A DNA stretch of 64,000 nt from positions 85,030,543 to 85,094,542 of the forward strand of contig OX465281.1 in assembly GCA_949987705.1 (NCBI GenBank), written 5' to 3'. How positions within the stretch are numbered: position 1 is the first letter of the stretch; every line of letters starts with the position of its first letter. The position numbers and the translations under genes are program-made. The notes below the pieces were generated by a model. The model ran no database searches and was not told the origin of the DNA. It saw nothing but the letters and a program-made list of their open reading frames with translations. Origin of the DNA: Thereva unica (taxonomy: Eukaryota > Arthropoda > Insecta > Diptera > Therevidae). This document shows positions 21,531 to 33,315 of the stretch, piece by piece.

Positions 21531-21539
21531 ACTGGTAAG

Positions 21540-22140
21540 TTAATCGTGTGGACCGAAGGGGTCAAACCCACATCCCAACTAGTTTTTAATTAATAGAAAG
21601 TCCATTTTAACATTTTCTTATTCTTATGTTCCTCTAATCCATGATGATGATGGGATATAGGGCAGAAACAGTTGTCCTTCAGCGGGCTCTGTATTGTGCG
21701 ACAGCTCTCAGCTCCGTCCAGGATCTCTGCTCCACACTGCTATAGGTCTTCCAACTCGACGGGTTCCGTGCAGATTCAAGTCAACCATGTCCCAGTCATG
21801 TCCAAAGAATGGATGACTCAAGGATACCAAAAAAGCCTGTATCTACTGGCAGGTGGTAAAAGACCAGTTGGCAAACCACGGTCAAGGCGGGAAGACAATG
21901 TTAAGGCCGATGCAGAAAAACTGCTCAACACAAGAAACTGGAGACAAGCTGCGGAGCAGAGATACGTCTGGAGGAAGAAGCTGATGGAGGCCAAGGCTCA
22001 AAGTGGGATGTAGAGTCATCGAAGAAGAACCAGAACGCGAACACCAAACGTGATTGAAAAATAGAGCCCGGCCATTTGAAGGGCATCAGAAGGCCGGTTG
22101 AATGACAGTACGGCCAGACACCACACACACCTACTGACAT
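21540..22140 (+). pseudogene. RTE-type LINE C-terminal remnant
   Basis: The open segment 21780-22013 contains GKRPVGKPRSRREDNVKAD followed by NWRQAAEQRYVWRKKL, the basic C-terminal tail found after the RT of RTE/CR1-like LINEs. The RT domain itself is absent. The upstream part (ggtcaaacccacat, ggcagaaacagttgt) recurs in fragments at 30720 and 36360, so this is a dispersed 3'-truncated family. Confidence 0.65.
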
Positions 22141-22241
22141 CTATATAGAGATATTTTCACACACAAATCCAATCTGGTTCCCCTATAATAAATCAGACGC
22201 ATACACAAACGAACAATCGTAATCTCCTCATTCTCTTTATA

Positions 22242-23595
22242 GTCCATTGAAAACTTACTCCAACATTGCAAAAATGCAGGACAAGGTTTTATTTTTGGGA
22301 TGTGTAGGGGGGGGTCAGTGTGAGCTTAAGTTTGAGTTTTCGGGATTCTAACCCCCCCCCCCCATTTGGCCGCCATCTTGGAATACGTGTGCAAATGGTT
22401 TTTCCACTATATCTCCGAAACGGTACATCTTACCGAAAATTTGCAAGGACACTTTTTGTTTAGAATTAAATAATCTACAATTTATTACTTGGAAATTTTG
22501 TGGTAAAATGAATAATTAAGAAGTTATAAGCCTTAGAACACAAAAATTAGTCACAATATTTTCTTTTAAAGGCTATAACTTTTTTTCCTTCAACTTTAAC
22601 AAAAAAAATAATAACAAGTTTTTTGTAGAGGGTTTCATTAGGAATAATTTTCATTCATTACTTTTTTAATTTCATTTACTACGAAGGGTTTTACAGCGCC
22701 TTGAAGGTATGAAAGTGACAGATTTTCGGAATATTTTATTACAATTTTACCTCCTAGAAATTAACAATAACAGCTAGCAAGTAATAATAATGACTGAATG
22801 ACTATACGTTATAAGAAATGCCGATGTTTGAGTAATGTAATAAAATTGTTTCGCATTTTTTTGCGGGTTTTTATTGCTGTTATGCCATGTTTTATAAGGT
22901 ACGATATGGTTTAAAATGAAATTCTTTGAATAATAACATGCGTTACTCCAATTTTTTAAAATAATTTGTTTTAGGACTACAGGAAAGTGACAGATTTTCG
23001 GAATATTTTATTACAATTTTACCTCCTAGAAATTAACAATAACAGCTAGCAAGTAATAATAATGACTGAATGACTATACGTTATAAGAAATGCCGATGTT
23101 TGAGTAATGTAATAAAATTGTTTCGCATTTTTTTGCGGGTTTTTATTGCTGTTATGCCATGTTTTATAAGGTACGATATGGTTTAAAATGAAATTCTTTG
23201 AATAATAACATGCGTTACTCCAATTTTTTAAAATAATTTGTTTTAGGACTACAGGAAAAAAAGTTATAGCCTTTAAAAGAAAATATTGTGACTAATTTTT
23301 GTGTTCTAAGGCTTATAACTTCTTAATTATTCATTTTACCACAAAATTTCCAAGTAATAAATTGTAGATTATTTAATTCTAAACAAAAAGTGTCCTTGCA
23401 AATTTTCGGTAAGATGTACCGTTTCGGAGATATAGTGGAAAAACCATTTGCACACGTTTTCCAAGATGGCGGCCAAATGGGGGGGGTTAGAATCCCGAAA
23501 ACTCAAACTTAGGCTCACACTGACCCCCCCTACACATCCCAAAAATAAAACCTTGTCCTGCATTTTTGCAATGTTGGAGTAAGTTTTCCATGGAC
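22242..23595. mobile_element. TA-flanked foldback element, GTCCAT subtype
   Basis: The left end, TA then GTCCATTGAAAAC, is mirrored by GTTTTCCATGGAC then TA at 23595-23597. The arms of roughly 360 bp share 'actccaacattgcaaaaatg', a G-run, 'tttggccgccatcttgga' and 'gcaaggacactttttgttt'. Between the arms lie two perfect tandem copies of a 272-bp segment (22711-22982, 22983-23254). Non-coding. A one-ended diverged copy occurs at about 25870-26030. Confidence 0.85.
22711..23254. repeat. Perfect 272-bp tandem duplication
   Basis: The segment beginning gaaagtgacagattttcgga and ending ttaggactacag is repeated head to tail, with no difference seen by eye. It forms the centre of the foldback element. 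Confidence 0.9.
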
Positions 23596-23597
23596 TA

Positions 23598-24126
23598 TTA
23601 TATTCAAGGCCGGCCCCGGCAAAACTATAAGCAAGTTAAAAGCAAGTTATTCATTTTGTAGAGAAAGTGTGACCTTCGCTGCCAACAAAACTCGCCCCCT
23701 ATTTATTGAGAAAAACATGTGCTCCGGTGCTCATATTTTCGAATTCGAACATTTCAAAAATTCTATAAACGCACTGCAATTATATGGTTTTTTTCGAGCG
23801 GTTAAATAACAAAATTTCCCACTAAATTATAAATAAGCACGCACCACATATTTCACGTATAACAAACCAACGACTGACGAGCTCGTACCTCTTGTGCATC
23901 GATAATCTTGTAGGATAAATCTAAAGGACAATTTATTGTGCATAACGAAAATGTTCAAGTTCCCATAAAACAAATTCAACAATACATACATTTGGTGCAG
24001 ATTCTTTTTTGGATCAAATTTGCCCGTGGAATTCCCGTGTGCACAGCTTAGTTCTTGGCCATTCAAATCTTTTGGTCAAGTTTGGCCGTCGTAAGGTCGT
24101 ATGTACTCTGATAAAAATCGGTAAAA
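23598..24126. other. Intronic non-coding interval
   Basis: Mixed-composition sequence; no feature supported. Confidence 0.4.
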
Positions 24127-24128
24127 TA

Positions 24129-25656
24129 GTCCAGTCAAATTAGAGGTTTGACTGGAAGATAATTCCGAAGTTGCTGAAAATTGGAACAGCCGTTAAAAAC
24201 ATTATTATACGTAAGCTGTAGAGACTGCCACGCGATTGGGCGGCTGCAAACTTTTTTATTCAAGGTCAAAGGGTCAAAATATCAGTTTTTTGCAAATATC
24301 TGCTAAACCGTACGTCTTATCAGAAAATTGTGTTTACAACGTTTGTAGATTAGGCGATTATCTACAAAAAAGTATATTATACATTTTCTCGTAGGAATTG
24401 CCATTTCTGAGATATTGTCGTTTTAATAAGTTAAAATACTCATATTCTATCATTCCCGACTTGTAAAGGTCATCAGAAATTTAATAAATCCTTTGTTGGA
24501 GTACGCGGCTAATATTTTCAGGGGTGATTCCTGGATATATTTGGAGAAAAAAATTGTTCTACAGAGGGCGGCTATCTCCACTATCCCCTAAGATACAGGG
24601 TGATTAGGGAATTTTGTTTTTTTTTTAATTTACTGAAATTTGAATAACTCCTAAAGTAATTATCATAAAGTAGCCTAATTAGGCTCATCTTTTAGGTAAA
24701 TGTGTATTCTTTAATTTGGTGTAAAACATAGCAGCCTGAGGGACTCCGTTCAAAAAATATGTAGGCTCAAACCAATGCTATTATGCCGCAGTTGAAAGAC
24801 GAATAACTTTTTATTTGTTCACGATAAAACACGATAAAACTACTACTACTACTACCTACAAAACTACCCAAAATAAACACTTATTGTATATGGAAATATT
24901 GTAGGTAATAGTTTGGTGCATCAGAAAAGCAAAAAAAAATGTACTGTTAGTAACGAATTTTCTGAGAAAAACGAAGAAATCTGCCAGGTCTAGATTCTAA
25001 GCATTGTTTGAGCCTATATATTTTTTGAACGGAGTCACTCAGGTTGCTGTGCTTTTTACCAAATAAAAGAATACACATTTACCTAAAAGATGAGCCTAAT
25101 TAGGCTACTCTATCATAATTACTTTAGGAGTTATTCAAATTTCAGTAAATTAAAAAAAAAAAAAATCCTTAATCACCCTGTATCTTAGTGGATAGTGGAG
25201 ATAGCCGCCCTCTGTAGAACAATTTTTTTCTCCAAATATATCCAGGAATCACCCCTGAAAATATTAGCCGCGTACTCCAACAAAGGATTTATTAAACTTC
25301 TGATGACCTTTACAAGTCGCGAATGATAGAATCTGAGTATTTTAACTTATTAAAACGACAATATCTCAGAAATCGCAATTCCTACGAGAAAATGTATAAT
25401 ATATTTTTTTGTAGATGATCGCCTAATCTACAAACTTTGTAAACACAATTTTCTGATAAGACGTACGGTTTAGCATATATTTGCAAAAAACTGATATTTT
25501 GACCCTTTGACCTTGAATAAAAAAGTTTGCAGCCGCCCAATCGCGTGGCAGTCTCTACAGCTTACGTATAATAATGTTTTTAACGGCTGTTCCAATTTTC
25601 AGCAACTTCGGAATTATCTTCCAATTATGGCGTTTTTTCGTCTATTTTGACTGGAC
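24129..25656. mobile_element. TA-flanked foldback element, GTCCAGTC family, copy B
   Basis: The left end, TA then GTCCAGTCAAA, is mirrored by TTTGACTGGAC then TA (25657-25658). The arms are roughly 650 bp and highly similar, sharing 'ctgccacgcgattgggcggc', 'cctttgttggagtacgcggc', 'gggtgattcctggatatatt' and 'gcctaattaggctcatcttt'. A spacer of about 200 bp with a (cta)n stretch lies near 24840. It is the longest member of the family in the window; copy A and the half copy at 15290 are shorter relatives. Non-coding. Confidence 0.9.
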
Positions 25657-25659
25657 TAA

Positions 25660-26049
25660 CAATTCTACGGCCGTCATATCCCCCTTAAAAAGCCAAGTGA
25701 TTCGCCCGCCATAAGCCAATTTTTTATGTTTATTCGGGAAGAAGACTGCATTTACATATACATACTATATTCAAACTTCTCCTTGTACAAGTTCTAGACA
25801 TATTCAAACTTCTCCTTATCCAAGATTTTTCTACTTCAATCTGGAGAAAGCGCTCTAGTCCTTGGAAATGGTACTTCAACATTGCAAAAATACAGGACAC
25901 GGTTTTATTTTTGGGTTATGTAGGGGGTGTGGAATTTAAATTTGAGATTTCGGGGTCCGCGGCTTGGAGAAGGTGTGCAAATGGGTTTTCCACTATATCT
26001 CCGTAACAGTTTTCTCCCACTTTATGTGTGATCACTGTAATACCTCCAA
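25660..26049. repeat. Non-coding interval with a one-ended copy of the 22242 foldback
   Basis: From about 25870 to 26030, 'caacattgcaaaaatacagg' and 'gtgcaaatgggttttccact' match one arm of the element at 22242-23595. Confidence 0.55.
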
Positions 26050-26508
26050 GGGCCTCGGTAGTCTAGAGGTAAGGCGCCTGACTGCTATCCCCAGAGGTCC
26101 CGGGTTCGAATCCCGGTGGTGCCACGGTCCTTCGCCTTTCCCACCTAACTTTCCTTCTTTCTTCTTCCCTCTTTACATTCCTGATTCCCCTGTCATAGCC
26201 TTCCCTAGTCCTTCCCCGCTCCACCAAGCGCATGCCATCGGTTGGTTGATGAGATTCAACTCGTTTCAGGAAGGCATAACACTCCAGCGAGTTGTTCTCG
26301 ACGCCCCGATGTCAGAGTCGCGAAATGGTTGTGAGTAGGTGGAATCAAATATCGCGGCTAGGTTGTGACAGTTACTTCCTTCTCTTCTGTCTATCTTCCG
26401 GCTAGAGCTGCTGTTCGACATTGCACTCTATACGAATAAAATAGATTGTCGACAGTACAAAGGGACTTTCCCTAAGCCTCTAGTCTGTCACATAAAAAAA
26501 AAAAAAAA
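26050..26508 (+). mobile_element. tRNA-derived SINE with poly(A) tail
   Basis: The head gggcctcggtagtctagagg carries an A-box-like block and ggttcgaatcc (26103-26113) is a canonical B box, so it could be transcribed by RNA polymerase III. The tRNA-like part ends near ggtggtgcc. An unrelated body of about 370 bp follows, ending cacat plus about 15 A (26494-26508). The acceptor and anticodon stems pair poorly, so it is a retroposon rather than a tRNA gene. It is in the same orientation as the globin gene. No clear flanking duplication was found. Confidence 0.8.
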
Positions 26509-26509
26509 G

Positions 26510-27699
26510 TGGGTTTCCTGCTTATATTAGTCCAAAATAAGTGTCAGACTTATTTTGGTTATCGCAACTTGAATCAAAAAAGCAATTGGACGAAATTCTC
26601 ATCAGTCAATCCTTTATACACCCTTGAAACCCTCTTATTCGGCTTTAAGAGACCGAAGTTCCATTATTTTACGTTCTCACCAATATGAGATTTTGCAGTT
26701 CCTCTGAAGATCCTGCTGTGCGCGAAATTAATTTCAGGTGTTTTCTCTCTATTACGTAAATTAATTCTATTCAAGGACCAAAAACGCCTTTCCTATTCCT
26801 AAGTATGCACGTCATGAACATGGCTCTGGATTTAATTGGATAAAAGCACCCCTTGACATAAGCAAAATTTATTCAATTATTTGCTGAAAGAGTGAGTACT
26901 CATCTAAAACACTTTTCGTCTACATGAAAAAAAAATTTCAATTATTGGTTGTGATGTTTCAGCAAATTAGAAAGAAAACAAAAACTTTTACAAGGTCTTT
27001 GGGTTAAGGATTTTTTCTGGTAATAAGCACTTTCACCCTCATTAATGGAAAGTCTGGAAAAAATATTCTTGATGAATAGATAAAAGCGATTTCTATAAGG
27101 GTGTGTTGTGCTGAAGCTCGTTCATCTTCCAACTTACGGCATTAGTAAGGAAAAAATTAAGGAATAATCAAGGACTTCATTCGAGGCAACCCTTTCTTCT
27201 GGTGTTCGTTTATGTCATGCGATCGTTCAAATACTCGAGCACATTTGTGTGTAGTACCTTATTTCTTCAGCGCAAGTGAAAGTTGTAAGAGCGATAATAA
27301 ATCAACTGCCCTTAAGTATCGTGCGTTATTTTTCATTATTAATATCGGAGAGCTTTTCCAGTTCAGAATTTGCGTGGCAATATATGCGGTGTATTTATGC
27401 TGGAATCCTGGAACATCTTGATGCCATATTAGAGATGACAGCTGTTGCTCTATTCTTGATGAACTTCCACTTATACTTCAAACATGACGCAACAAAATTG
27501 CCCAACGTTTATCCCAAACTTAAACCAGCATTTAAGTAAATTTGATATTAAACAATTGTGCAGATTTTGCACTTTTGGTAAGTAAAGTGACGAGTAAGTA
27601 AGTAAATTTTGATCCGATTCTCGATAGCAGGTGTTAACTGACGAAAAAATGTCAATCATTACAAATTTTTAAATCGGATATTATTATCTAAAAGTGTAT
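26510..27699. other. Intronic non-coding interval
   Basis: AT-rich sequence. Overlapping short open frames at 27212-27539 have no recognisable domain and are not supported as genes. Confidence 0.4.
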
Positions 27700-27701
27700 T
27701 A

Positions 27702-27876
27702 GAGGTTCCGCCAAAAGAGTTGATGCCGAGAAAGTCGCGTTTTCCATGCGCAGCAGAAGGGGAAATTTGAAAATACATAAGCGCATTTCTTATCAATATG
27801 TGCGCAATTTTTATTTGTGTGCAGCTTTAATTTCCCCAGCTGCGCGCTCCGGCATCAACTCTTTTGGCGGAACCTC
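27702..27876. mobile_element. 175-bp MITE with TA duplication
   Basis: Terminal inverted repeats start GAGGTTCCGCCAAAAGAGTT. TA flanks both ends (27700-27701, 27877-27878). Size and target site fit a Tc1/mariner-type MITE. Confidence 0.85.
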
Positions 27877-27878
27877 TA

Positions 27879-29040
27879 CCAATCATTTTATTCTAATAGA
27901 GTTACTCCTCTAGCACAGAAGCTGCACTTCTTTCTTACCCCTGCTCAGTGGCGGTGTGAACGGTGGTGTGTGATTCTCAATATGTTGTGGTCTCTTACTC
28001 CATTTAGGGCAGTAAAAATCTTAACTAGTCTATAAAAATATAATAATTATATTTATTAAAGTGTTATAATTATTAAAGTGTCTGTGATTTCAAAATAATT
28101 GTCTTTGTCTCAGTTCTTTTGGTTATTTACATGATATTAATACAAATTCAAGGATGAATTTTTAAATTTTTTGTCTGTATGTACATATGCATATCTGCAA
28201 GTCTGTATATCTGTATGTTTGTATATCTGCTGCTCCAGGCTAATCTCGGAAACGGCTAATCCTATTGGGATGGGACTTTCACCGGAAAATTCAGTAATTT
28301 CATGGGCTGTTTTAGGCTATTTTTATACGCTTTATATTGGCTTCAGCTATGTTTATATAGATGTATGTTTGTAGACTTGGTTTTGATCCACTTTCATATA
28401 ACCGATGAACTTGAAACATGTATAATTCGCGTGACAATGCAATTTGACCATTTTATAAAAATATCAAGATGGCGGTTCCAAGATGGCGGTCGAATTTCGC
28501 AATTGTGCTTCCGGACCCCCGACATGGGTATCATACGTAGAATAGTAGAATACAATTAAGTATGTGGTGTCATTCAAACTTCTAAAGGGCGGCCAACACC
28601 GCCAAATGGCCGCCATTATTTTTCTTTACAACCGCCTCGGTATCAAATGAGGGTATATGACACTTTTTTACATTTCGAAAGCGAAGTTGTTTCCATATAC
28701 TGACTGTAGCAATAAAAATTTTACATTGAAAATTGTTTTTTAATTTTTAGATCATTTTAACATAAAAGTATGTATTTTTTAGTTTTTTTTTAACTTTTCT
28801 ACTCGAATCCGACAATCGGAACCGACTATCATATCCGACTATCGGATTAGACCGAAAACTTGTACGAGTGAACACTTTTCTTATTATTCTAATTCTAGAC
28901 CTCAAAGAGCTCTATCTAAATATTTAGGTTCGCCAAAGTAAATCTTGACTTACTATGTGGTTCCAAACCAAATATTTTTTTTGCGGCTGGTAACAATTCC
29001 TTATGTTTTGCTTATCTGACTCCACTATATGTTATTATCC
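27879..29040 (-). repeat. Dispersed repeats (reverse copy of 2430-2905 and the aagatggcg family)
   Basis: From 28085 to 28300 is the reverse complement of the acagacag-tailed repeat. From 28380 to 28650 is a copy of the 'gacaatgcaat..aagatggcgg' family also at 3900, 34440 and 62230. The remainder is unassigned AT-rich sequence. Confidence 0.55.
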
Positions 29041-30400
29041 AGTTAGGCGCGTTTTTAAAATATTATGAGAGTAAATTTTGAGGAAATTGCAACACAGTAT
29101 TGCGTAACACAGGAATCCGAGAAGGTGAAGCATGGAGGATATGGGCGAAGGGATTGAGGCAATGGCGAGCAACAATCATTCTTCATGCACACTGGGATTA
29201 CTATTATTATGGGCACTTGAAAATTCGTAGCCGATGCCGGTTCACGATGTCGATAGGTGAGGGGGTTTTTATGCCGAGGCTATGGAGAGAAATAAATTAC
29301 ATATCCTAGTTTTCAGCTAAAGCCGACTCTAAACGATACTGAGCACCTTCCAACTTTGGACGTTCGATGGTAGAACGCATCGTGTGGCCGCTATTCGAAC
29401 TACGAATGTCCATTGTGAAGTGTCCAACGATGGTGTTTGGACAGGTGCGGAGTGTTGTCGGTCAAGCGTTGGAAGCGTTGATGCTGTATTTGCCGATACA
29501 TTAATGTCTTAGTTTGAAACTCTTCGTATCAAATTTCAATTACCCTAAACCACTCAATTTAATTGAGTAACAACTAAAAGAAGAAGCTAGTGAAATGAAC
29601 AGAATTTGTAAGTGACGTTTATTTCAGTAGTGGCAAAGGAAGTAGAATGAATCTACCCAAGGTCAATGAACCCACAGGCTCATTACAACCGTAGAGGGAT
29701 CAGCCACGAGAGAGCATGGAGAGGTGAGTTACGAGAGCTTATCGGCAAGATGAGTCTACGCAACGCCTGGAATTCCTCAATGTGACAGAGGACACAGACC
29801 ATGTCCTTTTGAATTGCCGGAGATTAGTCGAGCAAAATGCTGCACTGTAACCGACAGCTAAAGGCACGGCTAAGACCAACGTACGTCTTAGACTATAATG
29901 GTACGATCGTTTGATCTATTGACTAAAGTGGAGGAGAAGCTAAATTCCTCAATCAGAAGCTAAGGCGGAAAGAAACAAAAAAGAAGTGAGTTAGGCTTAG
30001 AAGTACCAGTAGTATTATCAGGTAAATAAATGCTGATCCAGCTTGCGACGCATTTAAAGCTTAACATTCATTACGTTTTGAAAGAAAATTAGCCAGTCGT
30101 AAGAGAAATTCATGAGGCATCTTAAGCCCATCTTAAGATAATTGTAATTAGGCCTAATTAGCCAACTAGTTGGCGATTTTAGTTAGGATTAGAATACGGT
30201 ATAACCGACAGCCTTTAGCGTGTCGGCATCATGATGCTTGCACCTTCCAACGCACGAAAATAGAAAGAATCCAATAAAATATTTGTACACAAACTAAAAA
30301 TTAGTCTTAAAAACACGCCAAAGAAGTATAACTTCTAATGCGCGTACATACATAAGTACACACACCCACCGTTTTTTTAGTCAAAGCGTTCGATACTTTT
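29041..30400 (+). repeat. Dispersed repeat of about 1.1-1.3 kb carrying an R1-like LINE C-terminal piece, copy 1
   Basis: Nearly the same sequence is found at 60540-61740. At about 29788-29850 a short frame reads VTEDTDHVLLNCRRLVEQNA, which resembles the C-terminal zinc-knuckle region of the LINE at 1-1150 (EHVFFTCSRFAEERA). So the unit contains the decayed 3' end of an R1-like element followed by a conserved tail (ggcatcttaagcccatctta, aatccaataaaatatttgt). Frames are closed; there is no functional gene. Confidence 0.7.
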
Positions 30401-30963
30401 ATCGTTCACCTTGCACACTGCTTCCCTTGAACCGTGAACCGTCTTTAAAAGTGATTCTTCTTTCTAAATCCATTCTGATTGAATTAATGTTGTAAAGAAT
30501 CACAAACAATTATTTCTTCCTTTTTTGTGCATCACAGGATTGGTTGGTTTTTTTCTGAAGCCGGTTTTTTAAACTTTATTTTATTCAGCCTCCGTTGAGT
30601 CCTTATATTTTCTCCCAGGGTGACTTTTTCTTACAATTTATTGTTATTATTTTTCATTTATTATTAAAATATCCATCCATAATATTCAACTTTCATCATA
30701 CTGAGAAGTTGATCTTGTACACCGAAAGGTCAAACCCACATATTTCACAGCTTCACAGCTTTAATTATTCTACTTTCATATTTTTCCCAACCTCTATCAT
30801 CTTGACCCTCTGGCTGGGGACGCCTTTGTTTGTTTATATTATTTTCTTATTAGACGTTAAAACTTATAACATTTGAAATAAGAAAAATATTTTGTTATAA
30901 TTGCGCTAAGTTGAGTTTTTAAGGTGCAGAACATACTAAAAAAATTCCACGCACTTTATAACT
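30401..30963. other. Intronic AT-rich interval
   Basis: Contains a fragment 'ggtcaaacccacat' (30735) shared with 21560. No supported gene; the open frame at 30595-30876 is AT-rich and featureless. Confidence 0.4.
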
Positions 30964-31035
30964 GTGAAATACGTACTATCCTTTTGTCATAGTTTGTTAA
31001 ATCAATCTAAAACGAAAAATTATTTTATTTTACAG

Positions 31036-31242
31036 AAAATTGAACAACCATTTCTAAGTGCAGTTGAAACAACACTTGGTGATCGATATACAACAAACGT
31101 GGAAGGCATTTATAAATTAACAATAAAATTTATAATTGAAACATTAGTAACAGGGTTTGAAGTAAATAGTGCCAATATTAAAACAGCAGATTTCACAACA
31201 GCAAACAACACGACTGATCAAAATCCACCTGTCAATTCATAA
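31036..31242 (+). CDS. Globin X/neuroglobin-like, last exon
   Basis: Terminal exon encoding helices G-H and a tail. It starts in phase 0 after ttttacag with KIEQPFLSAVETTLGDR, continues VEGIYKLTIKFIIETLVTG (helix H) and ends in a polar Asn/Thr-rich tail ...NPPVNS before TAA. It joins in frame to the exon ending at 18762, and the join position (after GFKKDYFW) is the conserved G7.0 site. The two exons together give 145 residues. With about 30-50 missing N-terminal residues this fits a normal globin length. The Trp often found in the globin H-helix block is replaced by Tyr here. Confidence 0.9.
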   Translation, partial: KIEQPFLSAVETTLGDRYTTNVEGIYKLTIKFIIETLVTGFEVNSANIKTADFTTANNTTDQNPPVNS

Positions 31243-31600
31243 TTAAAATCAACTAACAAATTTATTAAGGAATATATTTTTTATAAATACTATAAATAAA
31301 CCAAAAAAAAACAAATGAAACACACAAAACATCATCAATAGATCTAACCTAAACATCATAGAGCCGAAATACAAACCAGATGTAATAAAAATGAATTAAA
31401 TTTTAAGAAGAATTAAAAAACACGCAAAAATGCGCATTTTGGTATAAGATTTGAAACAATATTTATTATTATTTAAATTTTATTACTAGGTATATTGTTT
31501 TTGTTCAGGTTGAGTTGTTCTTTACAAAATGTATTTAGTAAAACTTATTAATTCAAGTGTAACTAAAATAAAGTACAAAAGTGTCATACAATCGCCAGGC
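31243..31600 (+). promoter_or_regulatory. Globin 3' UTR with polyadenylation signals
   Basis: AATAAA occurs at 31295-31300, about 55 bp after the stop, and again at 31567-31572. Either could set the transcript end; AT-rich sequence surrounds both. Confidence 0.55.
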
Positions 31601-32005
31601 GAAAAAGTCATTCAGATTCGTCAATCCTTTTGTTACACCCTATTCTAAATTGTGGCCAGTCATTAGTCTCAAACTTTGGAAAGTCTTGCTTGTCACTTGT
31701 TAGACTATCTATCGTTTCGTTTATTACTCTCATACCCAAACCGGGTTTATGGTCAAGGGGTCGCAAGAAAGTGTCACTTTTGCCTCAAAAAATATGTCCG
31801 ACTCAGCCGTCCATCACACTAACACAAACATAATAGCTATAATTGAATGTTATGAATCTTAGATGTTTCTCTAAATGTAACACATTTCATTATAAACACT
31901 ATAGACTGGACTCTGAGCCACACTGAACTCATTCGTAAATGCACGTGATTAATTATTTCGTGCTATTGACAAAGCAGTTCTGATTTAATACACACGACAA
32001 CGTCA
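31601..32005. other. Non-coding interval downstream of globin
   Basis: No feature recognised. Confidence 0.4.
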
Positions 32006-33315
32006 CACAGTGGGACCAAATCCAAAAAAGCTGGCCAAAAGTCTAAAAATAATTACTAGATTGCGATTTTTTTTTGGAGGGCTTGGTTCTAGGACACTTC
32101 CAATAGTGAGCAATCACTCACGGAAAGTTAGATATTTCTCTACGGACTGATAAATTTTAGTTGCTACTTTACTTTTTTTGCTTATTTTTAAACGTTAATA
32201 TTGTAAAAAAAAGGTTAACGTTTTCAAATCGCTATGAAAAATTAAGTAAGTAACCAAGCAATCGCCGTCGTTTAAAGTAGAATTTTCTTTGGAAGGTATG
32301 TAGAGTATAAAAAAAATTGTAGTATACCCATTAAGCAAGTATAAAATACACAGTAAGCATCTACTACACGTGAATTTTATGAATTAGGATAGTAATAATG
32401 CGATATATTTTGGACAACAAGTAATATTGCACCTCTCTGCACCCCTGCAAAACTTGCTGGTCGTTGTTGGTAAAACTGTAATCCTTCACCTCCAAAAAAA
32501 ATCGCTGCCCAAAATTGCCCCACCGTGTTTTAAGGGGTTACATACGTGCAACATATCCAAAAATGAAGCTGTGGAGGGAATTTTTTCAAACGTACATATA
32601 TGTATTGCAAAATAAATTGAAAACTATTAATCACTTATTACTCATTGTTCCTTGAGAAAACAATAACAAAATATTAAAAAAAAAATATTTCAACGAAAAA
32701 TTTTCAAAATGGTGGTTGTTTCCAACGCCCACAAAATCATTTAAGTCTATGTCAGAAGATGTTGTTAAGTTGGTGTTACCACCACATAATAGGAAGTAGT
32801 GATAATGTTTCACAAAATGAATAGCTCTGAATGTTCGACATCAGAAGATAGATATACAACTTTTACTTGTATTCACAATGATTTTTTCCTGTAATTGCAA
32901 TTGCATTCTTAAAAATTCTTAGTTTATTTTTCTAATAAAGAATAACTTCCTAATAACATAACTTGCTTATAAAAAAATTAATCAAAAATATTAAAAATTA
33001 TATTAAAAAAATTGATTTTTTTAAAAGGTTATGTTATTAAAATTGAGTCTTTTAGTTTGAAAATCGCAATTTCAACACCAGATTCGTCATGAGCGACCCC
33101 GAAAACCCTTAAGTGAGATGTTTTGGTATCATTTACTAAAGTTTTTGACTATTGGGAAAAGTTATGCTAACCATATTGAGTCCGCCATTTGAAAATCGCA
33201 ATTTCGACACCGGATTCGTAATCAGCAGCCTCGAAAACCCCCGAGTGTAAAATTTGAGATCGTTTAAAGCACTTTTTGAGGTTTGGTCAGTTTTTTTGGA
33301 TTTGGTCCCACTGTG
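32006..33315. mobile_element. hAT-like non-autonomous element with short TIRs
   Basis: CACAGTGGGACCAAATCC at 32006 is matched by GGATTTGGTCCCACTGTG ending 33315; with the following A-run the inverted repeat is about 24 bp. Near the right end two diverged direct repeats share gaaaatcgcaattt (about 33060 and 33190). The CAGTGG-type terminus is hAT-like, but no 8-bp duplication can be seen, so the assignment is tentative. No ORF longer than about 60 codons. Confidence 0.65.

Larger units (their letters stand above)
18763..31035 (+). other. 12.3-kb globin intron (G7.0) filled with transposable elements
   Basis: Bounded by gtaagc and ttttattttacag. It contains, in order, an R1-like LINE remnant, a tandem-unit repeat, an RTE-type C-terminal remnant, two TA-GTCCA foldbacks, a tRNA-derived SINE, a 175-bp MITE and a roughly 1.1-kb dispersed repeat. 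No other exon was recognised in it. Confidence 0.85.

Noticed and set aside
26050..26122. Functional tRNA gene
   Set aside because: B box is good, but acceptor and anticodon stems pair poorly and a long body with poly(A) follows, so it is a SINE head.
32006..33315. Firm hAT assignment
   Set aside because: TIRs look hAT-like but no 8-bp target duplication can be read, so only a tentative call was made.
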